Assembly (NCBI RefSeq): GCF_000963925.1 | Contig: NZ_BAMV01000017.1 | Location: forward strand, 248,001 to 312,000 | Reading direction: 5' to 3' | Origin: Acetobacter cibinongensis | Lineage (GTDB): Bacteria; Pseudomonadota; Alphaproteobacteria; Acetobacterales; Acetobacteraceae | Length of the DNA stretch: 64,000 bases | In this document: positions 9,437-18,471 of the stretch, piece after piece | How positions within the stretch are numbered: the stretch's first letter is position 1 | Layout of the letters: each line of letters begins with the position of its first letter | Position numbers and translations under genes: made by a program | Notes under the pieces: generated by a model | What the model was told of the DNA's origin: nothing | What the model saw: only the letters and a program-made list of their open reading frames with translations | The model's database searches: none

Positions 9437-10468
9437 CTACCACGGGCCAACCGGGTGGCGGCGTGTTCTTATAATGGCCAGTGCCAACCACCCCAGTTGC
9501 GGGAGTGCGAGTAAAGGCATTGCCACGCAGGCCGCCTTGAGCGGCAGGAAGGGCGCTGTGTACACGGCAACCATGCCCCCCCAGAGCACAAACCCACATT
9601 CGCACAGCGTAATGAGCACAGGGTTCATGCCGCTGCGGTGCAGCACCTGATACAAATGGCCTCTATGCGCCTGCATAAGCGAGTGGCCTGCTAGCTTGCG
9701 CCGTACAAGCGTGAACAGGACATCGAAAATCAGAGGGGAGAGCAGTGCAGGCCCCAATACCCAGCCGGACGGCTGACTGGTGTGCCGGGTCATGTACAGG
9801 GCGGCCGTACCTGCCAGCAGGCCACAGCCCTGACTGCCGACATCCCCTAGAAAAATACGGGCTTTAGGGAAGTTGAACGGCAGAAAGCCGCACAGGCACC
9901 CTGCAAGCATCAGGGCAGGCCATACCAGATCCGGCAGGCCAAAATATGTGCCGGTTGCAGCCACAAACAGGTTGCCGACAATCAGACAGCCCGAAATAAG
10001 CCCGTTAAGCCCATCCATGAAATTGACGGCGTTGGTAATAAACACCAGCCAGAACAGTGACAGCACCAGCCCATAAGACGGGGCGGGCCATGACGTGGCC
10101 GTACCACCAGCAATAACCAGAGCCGCAGCAGCGGTCTGAGCGACCAGCTTGATGGAGGCAGGCCACTGGTACAGGTCATCTGCCCAGGACACGCAGGCCA
10201 ACAGAGCTGTGGCCACGGCTGTCAGAATAACATCGGCCTGCAAAACGCTATGGCCAGTAATGTCCTGCACGAGGGGAAAAAAAAGAAAAAAAGACGCCAT
10301 AACCCCAACACCACCCCCTTTAGGGACAGGGGTTTCGTGTGCGCTGCGGTGTCCTGGGTGGTCCAGTACGGCCAGATTAATCATGACACGCACCAGCCCT
10401 GCCGCAAAAAATGCAGCGCAAAGCAGGCAGAAAACAGCCAGAATGGGGTCAGAGAGGAGCATGGGCAT
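9437..10468 (-). CDS. MraY/WecA-family polyprenyl-phosphate sugar-1-phosphate transferase
   Basis: A 343-aa integral membrane enzyme with about ten hydrophobic helices. It probably transfers a sugar-1-phosphate from a nucleotide sugar onto undecaprenyl phosphate, the first step of O-antigen or exopolysaccharide assembly. Family motifs are HETPVPKGGGVGV near the N-terminus, the SWADD aspartate pair, NAVNFMDGLNGL, FLGDVGSQGCG and a cytoplasmic HRGHLYQVL basic loop. It is divergent, with 59 bp between starts, from the nucleotide-sugar dehydratase at 10528, which supports a role in making a modified amino sugar. The exact substrate cannot be told. Confidence 0.88.
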   Translation of the reverse strand: MPMLLSDPILAVFCLLCAAFFAAGLVRVMINLAVLDHPGHRSAHETPVPKGGGVGVMASFFLFFPLVQDITGHSVLQADVILTAVATALLACVSWADDLYQWPASIKLVAQTAAAALVIAGGTATSWPAPSYGLVLSLFWLVFITNAVNFMDGLNGLISGCLIVGNLFVAATGTYFGLPDLVWPALMLAGCLCGFLPFNFPKARIFLGDVGSQGCGLLAGTAALYMTRHTSQPSGWVLGPALLSPLIFDVLFTLVRRKLAGHSLMQAHRGHLYQVLHRSGMNPVLITLCECGFVLWGGMVAVYTAPFLPLKAACVAMPLLALPQLGWLALAIIRTRRHPVGPW

Positions 10469-10527
10469 ATAATCGCGGTAATGTGCAGCTTCTAGGATGG
10501 CAAGTGCTACGCTATAGGTGCAAGATA

Positions 10528-12537
10528 ATGGTATCGCAACGCTCAGAGCCTTTGCATCGTAGTCCCAAGCTGCGCCCGCTCAATAGAATCCTGGTCAACA
10601 TCCTTCTTGACGGCATGTTGGCGGCTATTGCTGCGCCGCTGGCACGGTGGCTTGCTGCCCCGCAGGATGGCCTCCTGCATCCCCTCTGGTTTTTGGCAGG
10701 GGGCGCCATAACGCTGGTTGTCAGTGGTCTGCCTTTTCGTATGCCACAGCAATACTGGCGCTTCTCAGGCGTGTCTGACCTTATCGGCATTGCTGGTGCT
10801 TCTGTTGCCAGCGCGCTGCTGTTTTCGGTGGGGCTGCGGCTGGGGCACCATAACTTACCCAGCCCGACGTTTCCCATTATTTATGCGCTTGTGCTGCTGG
10901 TCATGCTGGGTGGGCTGCGTGTGTGCTACAGGCTTGCCTACAGGCGGGCCTTACGCAAAGCTGACCAGCGCCGCGTTGTGTTAATTGGCGTGGATGCGGT
11001 GGCAGACCTGTATTTGCGCTCCATTGAGCGTAACCCGGAAGATGGCATCCGGGTTGTCGGTCTTATTGCTCTGGGAACGCATCAGGCTGGGCGACGGATT
11101 CATAACGTGCCTATCCTCGGGCATATTGAGGATGTGAGCGACATTCTGGATCGTCTGGAGCGTGCGCATACCCTGCCCGAATCTCTGGTTGTGACGGAGC
11201 CAACATTCCGGGGGCAGGCACTCACCAAGGTGCTGGATGCCGCAGCGGCCCATGGCATTACGGTGCTGCGTACCCCCGCCCTGACAACTCTAACCCCTGC
11301 CGAACGTGTTGAGTTACGCCCTGTTCCGCTGGAAGACCTGTTGAACCGTCCGCAGGTTCCACTAGACCGGGAAGGCATGGAGCGCATGATCGGTGGCCGC
11401 ACTGTGCTGGTGACCGGGGCAGGGGGGAGTATCGGGTCCGAGTTGGTGCGGCAGATTGCACATCTCGGTCCGGCTCGTCTGATCCTGCTGGACCACGGTG
11501 AGTTCGAATTGTGGCAGATCGATACGGAACTGGCTGAGCAGGCCCCCCATGTGCCGCGTGTAGCGCTTGTGGCCGATATTCGGGATGAAAACCGTATTGA
11601 ACGGATTATGGCGGCATATAAGCCCGCCCTTGTGTTTCACGCCGCAGCGCTCAAGCATGTGCCGATTGTAGAAGCGAACCCGGCGGAAGGCCTGCTGACC
11701 AACGTGCACGGTACCCGTGTGGTGGCTGATGCCGCAGCGCGACATGGCGCACAGGCTATGGTAGTGATCTCCACAGACAAGGCGGTTAATCCGTCCAGCC
11801 TGATGGGGGCGGCCAAACGCGCTGCGGAGATGTATTGTCAGGCGTTGGATATTCAGGCACGGGCCTCGGGCAATGCGCAGGCCATGCGCTGTATTACGGT
11901 CCGGTTCGGGAACGTATTGGGGTCAACCGGGTCTGTTGTGCCGCTATTCCGTCGCCAGTTGGAGCGTGGGGGGCCTGTGACCATCACTCATCCGGATATG
12001 CGCCGCTATTTCATGACTGTGTCAGAAGCTGTAGGGCTTGTGCTGCAAGCCAGTGTGCGGGGCACACATGGGGCAGGCCTGTCCGATACGGACACCCTGT
12101 TGCGCGGTGGCGGCATATTTGTGCTGGATATGGGAGATCCGATCAAAATTGTGGATCTTGCCCGCCAGATGATCCGCTTGGCCGGGCTGCGTCCGGAAGA
12201 GGATGTTGCTATCCGCTTTACTGGCATGCGTCCGGGTGAAAAGCTGTATGAAGAACTGTTCCACGGTCGGGAGGCACCGGTGCCAACGGATAATCCGGGA
12301 CTGCTGATGGCAAAGCCGCGCGTGGTGGACTTGCAGGAAGTCTCTCACGCTGTTGATCAGATTGCGGCCTTTGCCCGGCAAGGCAATGTTGAGGCAGCCT
12401 TGCGTATTCTGACGTTGCTGGTCCCCGAATTCACACATAATCCCGAGGGCAATCCCAGCGCGGCTGCAGCACAGGCGGTCGTGGCGGAGGGCGCGCCTCC
12501 CTTACATACAGGCAGCACAGAACAGGTGGTTCAATGA
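10528..12537 (+). CDS. Membrane-anchored nucleotide-sugar 4,6-dehydratase/epimerase (CapD/WbpM/PglF type)
   Basis: A 669-aa protein starting at ATG 10528; upstream in-frame codons reach back over the divergent gene and have no ribosome site. The N-terminal ~130 residues contain about four membrane helices. A first nucleotide-binding-like region follows (VVLIGVDAVADLYLRSI). The C-terminal half is an extended SDR with the NAD motif VTGAGGSIGSEL, VFHAAALKHVPIVE and the active-site stretch STDKAVNPSSLMGAAKRAAE, where the catalytic Tyr is replaced by Met as in WbpM/PglF. Such enzymes convert UDP-GlcNAc to the 4-keto-6-deoxy sugar used by the aminotransferase encoded next. The stop overlaps the next start by 4 bp. 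Confidence 0.9.
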   Translation: MVSQRSEPLHRSPKLRPLNRILVNILLDGMLAAIAAPLARWLAAPQDGLLHPLWFLAGGAITLVVSGLPFRMPQQYWRFSGVSDLIGIAGASVASALLFSVGLRLGHHNLPSPTFPIIYALVLLVMLGGLRVCYRLAYRRALRKADQRRVVLIGVDAVADLYLRSIERNPEDGIRVVGLIALGTHQAGRRIHNVPILGHIEDVSDILDRLERAHTLPESLVVTEPTFRGQALTKVLDAAAAHGITVLRTPALTTLTPAERVELRPVPLEDLLNRPQVPLDREGMERMIGGRTVLVTGAGGSIGSELVRQIAHLGPARLILLDHGEFELWQIDTELAEQAPHVPRVALVADIRDENRIERIMAAYKPALVFHAAALKHVPIVEANPAEGLLTNVHGTRVVADAAARHGAQAMVVISTDKAVNPSSLMGAAKRAAEMYCQALDIQARASGNAQAMRCITVRFGNVLGSTGSVVPLFRRQLERGGPVTITHPDMRRYFMTVSEAVGLVLQASVRGTHGAGLSDTDTLLRGGGIFVLDMGDPIKIVDLARQMIRLAGLRPEEDVAIRFTGMRPGEKLYEELFHGREAPVPTDNPGLLMAKPRVVDLQEVSHAVDQIAAFARQGNVEAALRILTLLVPEFTHNPEGNPSAAAAQAVVAEGAPPLHTGSTEQVVQ

Positions 12538-13670
12538 CCGATAAGACTGACAAACCGATTGCGTTTCTGGACCTAATAGCGCAGCAAAAGCGCTTGGGGC
12601 CGGGGCTGCGCCAGCGTGTGGATGCGGTGTTTGACCACTGCCACTTTGTCATGGGCCCGGAAGTTTTTGAGCTGGAAAAACGTCTGGCGGAATGGTGTGG
12701 CGCCAAGGAATGCGTTGGTGTTTCTTCCGGAACGGATGCCCTGCAAATTGTCATGATGGCCGAAAATATTGGCCGTGGTGATGCCGTTTTCCTGCCAGCT
12801 TTCACGTACACCGCCACCGCAGAAGTTCCACTGGTGCTTGGCGCTACCCCGGTTTTTGTGGATGTTGACCCCAATACCTTCCAGATCGACCCTCAGCATC
12901 TGCGTGCGCGTATCCGTGCCGTGCGCGATGCGGGTAAACTGACACCCCGCGCCATTGTAGGGGTGGATCTGTTTGGCCAGCCTGCTCCCTGGGCAGAGTT
13001 GCGTGCCATTGCACAGGAAGAAGGCCTGTTTCTGCTGGCGGATTGTGCTCAGTCCTTTGGCGCAGACCTTGAGGGGAAACCGCTTGGGCGGGAAGCAACT
13101 GCCACCACGCTTTCCTTCTTTCCGTCCAAACCGCTGGGCGGCTATGGGGATGGCGGTGCCATTCTGACAGATGATGCAGAGCGGGCAGACCTGTACCGCT
13201 CCCTGCGGACGCACGGTGAGGGCAAAACGCGGTATCAGGTGCTCCGGACTGGCATGAACGGGCGGTTGGATACCATTCAGGCTGCTGTGCTTCTGGCAAA
13301 ACTGGACGGTTTCAAACAGGAACTGGCACGGCGCGATGCGATTGCCCAAGCCTATGATGCCGGGCTGAAAGATGTTGTGCAGACACCGGTACGGGTACCC
13401 AATAGCAAAAGTGCATGGGCTATTTACGCAGTGCTGCTGAAAGACCCGGCGGAGCGGGCGCCTCTTCAGGCACGACTTAAAGAGAAAGGCGTACCCTCCG
13501 CTATTTACTATCCGCTGCCCCTGCATAAGCAACCAGCGTACGAAACCCACCATGATGGCGCGGCTCTGCCTGTTTCAGAAGATCTGGCAACCCGCATTCT
13601 GGCGCTGCCCATCCACCCTGAGCTGACCGATGCCGAGGTGGCGCGTGTCATCGCTGCGGTACGCGGGTAA
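12534..13670 (+). CDS. DegT/DnrJ/EryC1/StrS-family sugar aminotransferase
   Basis: A 378-aa PLP enzyme expected to add an amino group to a nucleotide-linked keto-sugar. Family features are GVSSGTDALQI (phosphate loop), PAFTYTATAEV, DCAQSFGA, and the Schiff-base lysine region SFFPSKPLGGYGDGGAI. MNGRLDTIQAAVL and SAIYYPLPLHKQPAY complete the fold. It begins in an ATGA overlap with the dehydratase gene, so the two consecutive steps are co-translated. The product is probably an amino-6-deoxy-hexose for a surface glycan. No acetyltransferase or glycosyltransferase gene follows here. Confidence 0.92.
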   Translation: MTDKTDKPIAFLDLIAQQKRLGPGLRQRVDAVFDHCHFVMGPEVFELEKRLAEWCGAKECVGVSSGTDALQIVMMAENIGRGDAVFLPAFTYTATAEVPLVLGATPVFVDVDPNTFQIDPQHLRARIRAVRDAGKLTPRAIVGVDLFGQPAPWAELRAIAQEEGLFLLADCAQSFGADLEGKPLGREATATTLSFFPSKPLGGYGDGGAILTDDAERADLYRSLRTHGEGKTRYQVLRTGMNGRLDTIQAAVLLAKLDGFKQELARRDAIAQAYDAGLKDVVQTPVRVPNSKSAWAIYAVLLKDPAERAPLQARLKEKGVPSAIYYPLPLHKQPAYETHHDGAALPVSEDLATRILALPIHPELTDAEVARVIAAVRG

Positions 13671-13683
13671 GGAGCACATTGGC

Positions 13684-14148
13684 ATGAGAAAAGAAACGGT
13701 CTTTCTGATCGGCTTTTTTATTCTGACAGTTGGCACCGCGAGTCTGATCTGGACATTCGCTCTCCCCAACCTCAAGCCCGTCACGTTCCCACAAGTGGCG
13801 AGCGGCGAGATTGAAGTGGGGCCGATGCGGCACAAACGTGCGCTGACTGCTGATGAAGTAAAAACCCTCAACACATGGTTTGAAGACCATAAGGCAGGCT
13901 GGGGGCCGCTAAACCGGACACCGCCTTCTTCCGGGGATTCACGCGTCAGCCTGAAAGACCAGAACGGGCAGGAAGTGCTGGACCTGACGCTGTGGACCGG
14001 CATTAGTGCGGCAGACTGGAATGCCACCGTGTTTGTTGAAAGCCCGGATGGCCAGCATGTGCATACCGAGACATTCTCAGAAGAGCAGTTTGCCCCTCTC
14101 CGCGCATTGGTAGACCGCTTCAAGTTCCAGCGGACCGCGTTTCCGTAA
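13684..14148 (+). CDS. Membrane-anchored protein of unknown function
   Basis: A 154-aa protein with one N-terminal membrane anchor (residues ~5-27, FLIGFFILTVGTASLIWTF) and a soluble, probably periplasmic remainder. The ATG at 13684 was chosen because GGAG lies ~10 nt upstream; a longer frame from 13630 would overlap the aminotransferase. The soluble part reads like a small alpha/beta domain (ADEVKTLNTWFEDHKAGW, VSLKDQNGQEVLDLTLW). It is the last gene of the sugar operon, 13 nt after the aminotransferase and 27 nt before a terminator. I do not recognise the family. Confidence 0.8.
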   Translation: MRKETVFLIGFFILTVGTASLIWTFALPNLKPVTFPQVASGEIEVGPMRHKRALTADEVKTLNTWFEDHKAGWGPLNRTPPSSGDSRVSLKDQNGQEVLDLTLWTGISAADWNATVFVESPDGQHVHTETFSEEQFAPLRALVDRFKFQRTAFP

Positions 14149-14175
14149 ACGGCAGACTGGCGCAGGCCGGACATC

Positions 14176-14211
14176 AAAAAGGCCATGGGGATGTTCCTCA
14201 TGGCCTTTTTT
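14176..14211. terminator. Bidirectional terminator
   Basis: AAAAAGGCCATG and CATGGCCTTTTTT form a 12-bp stem with T6 on the plus strand and T5 on the minus strand. It sits between the convergent 154-aa gene and the Hsp70-like gene and can serve both. Confidence 0.9.
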
Positions 14212-14230
14212 AATTGTGCATCGTAACGGG

Positions 14231-15514
14231 TCAGGCGTGTCCGTTCATAAGGGCAAGTCCTTCGGCAACGGACACAAACTCGCCGCCCGTATCCACGCGC
14301 TCCTGGCCAAAACGGTCAGTAAACAGGCGGCGCACTGCGGGAACAAAAGACGTGCCACCTGTCAGGAACACACGGTCAACTGCGGAGGCGGGTAATCCGG
14401 CATTTTTCAATGCCTGATCAACTGCACGGTCAAACTGAAGAAGGTCTGGCGCAATCCAGCTTTCAAAATCCGCACGGGTAATGGTGTGTTTGACGTGAAA
14501 CTCTCTGTGCTGAAAGCAAAGCTCAGTGCTGTCTGCCTTGGAGAGAGCACTTTTGGCGGCCCCAACGGCACGGTAGAGGGCCTGCCCCTGCTGGTCCTGC
14601 ACCAGATCAATCAAGGCCCGTAACTTTGCTGGGTCTGACACTGTGCGGGCAACATCTTCCATGGCGCGCAGGGTCTGGGGGGTACGCATAAGCGCCAGAC
14701 GATGCCACCGGCCCAGACTTGCATACCATTCTATGGGAACAGGCAGGGGTTCCCCGCCCATTACACGGTAGGTGCAGTCCCGGCCTAGCAGAGGGGCAAT
14801 GACCGTATTGATAATCCGGTAATCAAACTGGTCTCCGGCAATGCCAACACCTGCATGCCCTAAGGGTTCGGCGTGGCCGGGTTTGGCCGGGTCAAACCGC
14901 ATGACCGAGAAGTCACTGGTGCCGCCACCAAAGTCCCCTACCAGAATGGTGGTGGGTTCCGTCAGGCGCTGGGCAAAGCGCCAGCCTGCGGCCTCTGGTT
15001 CCCACGCCAGGGTAACGTGAGAGAATCCGGCGGCCTTAAAACTGTCCCGCAGGCGTTGCTCACCCAATGCATCGTCTGGAAAGTCACCTGCAAACTCGAC
15101 AGGCCGGCCTACGGTCACATGCACACCGTCAGGGTTTACACCCACAGCCTTCATCAAATTGGCCAGAAAATGCGCAATCAGAGCTTCTAAGCTCAGGCGG
15201 CGGCTGAAGACCTGTGTTTCCCGAAAAGATTTCTGCGCCAGATAAGACTTCATGGACATGATCATGCGGGAGTCCGCCGGGTCTTCCAGATACGCATCAA
15301 TGGCGGCAGCGCCTATGGCTTCCTGCTGGACAATGCGGGCCCCCACTTCTTCCTGCCAGAAACACAGCAGGGTACGGCAGGTGTCTGAAGTCGGGTGTTC
15401 AGGGAAGGTAAAACGCAGGGTTTCCGTTTTGCCATCAGGGTGGGCCAGCACAACAACGCTGTTGGTTGTGCCAAAATCCAGACCGAGTTTCAGGGTTTTG
15501 TCAGGCGTGGGCAT
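14231..15514 (-). CDS. Hsp70-family (YegD-like) chaperone/ATPase
   Basis: A 427-aa actin-fold ATPase when started at MPTPDKTLKLGLDFGTTNS (15514); an upstream frame extension to 15643 crosses the terminator of the neighbouring operon and is unlikely. The nucleotide-binding motifs are GLDFGTTNS (phosphate 1), GDFGGGTSDFSV (phosphate 2) and VFLTGGTSFVPAVRR (adenosine). A canonical DnaK substrate-binding domain is absent, which matches the short YegD-type proteins (~450 aa) whose clients are unknown. It is transcribed alone, bounded on both sides by terminators. Confidence 0.88.
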   Translation of the reverse strand: MPTPDKTLKLGLDFGTTNSVVVLAHPDGKTETLRFTFPEHPTSDTCRTLLCFWQEEVGARIVQQEAIGAAAIDAYLEDPADSRMIMSMKSYLAQKSFRETQVFSRRLSLEALIAHFLANLMKAVGVNPDGVHVTVGRPVEFAGDFPDDALGEQRLRDSFKAAGFSHVTLAWEPEAAGWRFAQRLTEPTTILVGDFGGGTSDFSVMRFDPAKPGHAEPLGHAGVGIAGDQFDYRIINTVIAPLLGRDCTYRVMGGEPLPVPIEWYASLGRWHRLALMRTPQTLRAMEDVARTVSDPAKLRALIDLVQDQQGQALYRAVGAAKSALSKADSTELCFQHREFHVKHTITRADFESWIAPDLLQFDRAVDQALKNAGLPASAVDRVFLTGGTSFVPAVRRLFTDRFGQERVDTGGEFVSVAEGLALMNGHA

Positions 15515-15541
15515 TGTGCAATCCGTCAGGCGATAAAAGAC

Positions 15542-15572
15542 AAAAACATCCGGGCAGATGCTGCCCGGATGT
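15542..15572 (-). terminator. Rho-independent terminator of the dihydroorotase-family gene
   Basis: Perfect 12-bp arms ACATCCGGGCAG / CTGCCCGGATGT surround a 3-nt loop and are followed on the minus strand by T5. It lies about 40 nt after the stop at 15615 and just upstream of the Hsp70-like gene. Confidence 0.9.
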
Positions 15573-15614
15573 GTCAAAAAGAACAGGACCTCAGAAAAAG
15601 GAAAAAGCTGCTTA

Positions 15615-16988
15615 TCAGACCGTGGGGCGGTCTGTCGCGTCAAATTTCAGGGGTTCGCCAATGGCCTGCTCAGCCAGCGTACCCTCCCACATGACCTGAT
15701 GGCCCCGCACAATTGTGCCAACAGGGCGGCCTATAAGCTGCGTGCCGGTAAAGGGAGACCAGCCACATTTGGAAGCCAGCCAATCCTGCTCCACGGTCCA
15801 TGTAGCCTTCAGGTCCACAATGGAGAAGTCAGCGTCATATCCCACAGCAATGCGGCCTTTGCGCACAAGGCCGAACAGGCGCTGTGGCCCGGCGGAGGTC
15901 ATGTCCACAAGGCGGCGCAGGGTCAGACGGTTATTGGCCACGTGGTCCAGCATGAGGGGCAGCAGCGTTTGTACCCCCGGCATACCTGATGGAGAGGCCG
16001 GATAAGGCTTGTTCTTGTTGGTAAGGGAATGAGGAGCATGGTCGGAGCCAATAACATCCGGCATGCCCTGACTAACCCAATGCCACAGCCCGTCACGATG
16101 CGCACCGGAGCGAATGGGCGGGTTCATCTGTGCAAGCGTCCCAAGGCGGGCATAGGCTTCCTCACCCGCCAACGTCAGATGCTGGGGAGTGACTTCACAG
16201 GTTGCAATGTCCCGATGCTGTGAGATCAGTTCCAGTTCCTGCGGTGTAGTGATGTGCAGGATATGGACCCGGCGGCCCGTTTTACGCGCAAGGCGGAGGG
16301 CGCGGGTTGTGGCCCGCAGCGCGGTCTCATCATCCCGCCAGACAGGGTGGGAGGACGGGTCACCTTCCACACGGTAGTCCACACGCTCTTTCAGCCGTGC
16401 TTCATCTTCCGCATGGATGGCTACCCGGCGGCGGCCAGACCGGAAGACGCGTTCCAGCATGTCATCTTCAGAGACCAGAAGATTACCGGTGGACGAGCCC
16501 ATGAAGACTTTGATGCCTGCTGTGCCCGGCAGTTTTTCAAGTTCACCACAGTGGTCAGCGTTGTCGCTAGTGGCACCCACATAAAATGCGTGGTCGCACC
16601 ACATGCGGCCTTTGGCGCGGGCCAGTTTGTCTGCCACCGCTTCAGGGGTTGATGTGGTGGGTTTGGTGTTGGGCATTTCAAAAACGCCCGTCACGCCACC
16701 GAGTACAGCGGCGCGGCTTCCGCTTTCCAGATCCTCATTTTCCGTAGCACCCGGCTCACGGAAATGAACCTGTGTGTCAATGACGCCCGGCAGAATGGTC
16801 AGCCCTGTGCAGTCTAGCGTGCGCTCGGCTTTGCCTTGCCCGCCAATGGCGGCAATCAGGCCATTGCGCACATAGACATCCGTTATGACCGTGGCGTCCG
16901 GCAGCACAACGGAGCCACCTTTCAGGACCAGATCATAGGAGTCGTGGGCCGTAGCGGCAGCATGCGGTGGGGTGCTGGAAAGGGGCAT
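15615..16988 (-). CDS. Dihydroorotase-family cyclic amidohydrolase
   Basis: A 457-aa protein started at ATG 16988, which has AGGA about 9 nt upstream. It belongs to the amidohydrolase superfamily, and its best fit is the class I dihydroorotase branch common in alphaproteobacteria (pyrimidine synthesis, carbamoyl-aspartate to dihydroorotate). Visible motifs are GVIDTQVHFREPG, GIKVFMGSSTG (lysine expected to be carbamylated), AIHAEDE, HILHITTP and the catalytic aspartate in GSDHAPH. The usual first metal His of the HxH motif is Gln (TQVHF). I recall this from the related subfamily, so activity should not be taken for granted. Neither pyrB nor any other pyr gene is adjacent. Confidence 0.85.
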   Translation of the reverse strand: MPLSSTPPHAAATAHDSYDLVLKGGSVVLPDATVITDVYVRNGLIAAIGGQGKAERTLDCTGLTILPGVIDTQVHFREPGATENEDLESGSRAAVLGGVTGVFEMPNTKPTTSTPEAVADKLARAKGRMWCDHAFYVGATSDNADHCGELEKLPGTAGIKVFMGSSTGNLLVSEDDMLERVFRSGRRRVAIHAEDEARLKERVDYRVEGDPSSHPVWRDDETALRATTRALRLARKTGRRVHILHITTPQELELISQHRDIATCEVTPQHLTLAGEEAYARLGTLAQMNPPIRSGAHRDGLWHWVSQGMPDVIGSDHAPHSLTNKNKPYPASPSGMPGVQTLLPLMLDHVANNRLTLRRLVDMTSAGPQRLFGLVRKGRIAVGYDADFSIVDLKATWTVEQDWLASKCGWSPFTGTQLIGRPVGTIVRGHQVMWEGTLAEQAIGEPLKFDATDRPTV

Positions 16989-17025
16989 GGGGCTTTTTCC
17001 TGTCAGGGGCGTGGTAAAAAGCGTC

Positions 17026-18423
17026 TTAGCTGGCTTTTGGTGTTTCGCGCGTGCGGGTACGCAGTGTGACCAGTTCCTCGGCGGAGGTCGGGTGGATGCC
17101 AACTGTGCGGTCAAAATCCACTTTCCGGAGGCCGGCAGTTACGGCAATGGCTACGCCCTGCATCATTTCGGCAGCATCATCACCCAGAATATGCGCACCC
17201 ACCACTTTCTGGCTGGCTTGGTCCACAACCAGTTTCATGATGGTTTTGCGGTCTTTACGGCCGCTCAGGGTGTGGCGCATGGGGGTAAAGCGGGTCAGGT
17301 AAATATCCAGCACACCGTTTTTGGCGGCTTCCTCTTCCGTCAGACCGACTGATGCGAGTGGAGGAGAGAAAAAGACCGCCTTGGGTGTGGTGTCGAGAGA
17401 CCAGGTGCGCGGCGGTTCCTTGCCAAACAGGCTGTCTGCCAGATTATGGCCTTCTGCAATGGCAACGGGGGTCAGGTTCAGGCGGTCCGTTACATCGCCA
17501 ATGGCATAAATGTTCGGCTGGCTGGTTTCCTGCCTGTCATTCACGGCAATGCGGCCGCCCTTGGCTGTGCTGACGCCAGCTTTCTCCAACCCGAGCGAAT
17601 CGATCTTCGGGCGGCGGCCTACGGCAAAAAACACGCAGTCAGCATCCAGCGTCTGGCCGTTGTTCAGGCTGACGGTGTATGCGGTGCCTGTCTTTTCTAT
17701 GCGTGTGGGGGCGGCATTGCCGTGCAGGGTGATGCCACGCACGGCAATGGCATCCTTCAACTCTTTCCGCAGATCTTCGTCAAAACCGCGCAGGGGCAGG
17801 TCGTGGCGTTGCACCATGTCAACGGTAGAGCCAAGGCCTGCAAAAATACCGGCAAATTCCACGCCAATATAGCCACTGCCGACAATCACAACGCGCTGAG
17901 GGCGCTCGGTCAGGTGGAAGGCCTCGTCAGAGGTAATGGCATAGTCTGCGCCTGGAATATCCAGCTTGAGCGGTGTAGAGCCTGTGGCAATGACAATCCG
18001 TTTGGCCGTGACCGTACGCGGGGCCTCGTCGGGTGCAAGCGGGGATGGCTCAACCACAACGGTATGGGCATCTTCAAACCGTGCGTGGCCGGTAAACAGG
18101 GCAATGCCTGCTTTTTCCAGCATGGACACGTAAATACCATTCAGGCGGGTAATTTCTTTGTCTTTGGCGGCTATCAGAGTCGCCCAGTCGTGGGTGCCGC
18201 GTGTGCTGGACCAGCCAAAAGCATGGCTGTCATCCACCAGGTCACCATATTCACTGGCCTGCACCATCAGTTTTTTAGGGACGCAGCCCAGATTAACGCA
18301 GGTACCACCCCAGTGGCGGCTTTCAACAATAGCAACTTTGGCACCATGGCTGGCGGCAATACGCGCGCAGCGTACTCCGCCAGACCCTGCACCAATCACA
18401 AGAAGATCGAACTCGTGGGACAT
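17026..18423 (-). CDS. gor: Glutathione-disulfide reductase
   Basis: A 465-aa flavoprotein of the class I pyridine nucleotide-disulfide oxidoreductases. It reduces oxidised glutathione with NADPH in the cytosol. The FAD motif GAGSGGVRCARIA starts at residue 11 and the redox-active disulfide is Cys42/Cys47 in GGTCVNLGCVPKK. The NAD(P) motif VGSGYIGVEFAGIFAGLG is near the centre and the C-terminal catalytic pair HPTSAEE is intact. RHDLPLRGFDEDLRK matches glutathione reductases rather than lipoamide dehydrogenases. It is 48 bp downstream of fpr on the same strand, so they may be co-transcribed as a redox pair. Confidence 0.93.
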   Translation of the reverse strand: MSHEFDLLVIGAGSGGVRCARIAASHGAKVAIVESRHWGGTCVNLGCVPKKLMVQASEYGDLVDDSHAFGWSSTRGTHDWATLIAAKDKEITRLNGIYVSMLEKAGIALFTGHARFEDAHTVVVEPSPLAPDEAPRTVTAKRIVIATGSTPLKLDIPGADYAITSDEAFHLTERPQRVVIVGSGYIGVEFAGIFAGLGSTVDMVQRHDLPLRGFDEDLRKELKDAIAVRGITLHGNAAPTRIEKTGTAYTVSLNNGQTLDADCVFFAVGRRPKIDSLGLEKAGVSTAKGGRIAVNDRQETSQPNIYAIGDVTDRLNLTPVAIAEGHNLADSLFGKEPPRTWSLDTTPKAVFFSPPLASVGLTEEEAAKNGVLDIYLTRFTPMRHTLSGRKDRKTIMKLVVDQASQKVVGAHILGDDAAEMMQGVAIAVTAGLRKVDFDRTVGIHPTSAEELVTLRTRTRETPKAS

Positions 18424-18471
18424 GGTGCAGGCTCCTTGGTGTGTTGGGTCTGAAAAAGAGATAAAAGACCC

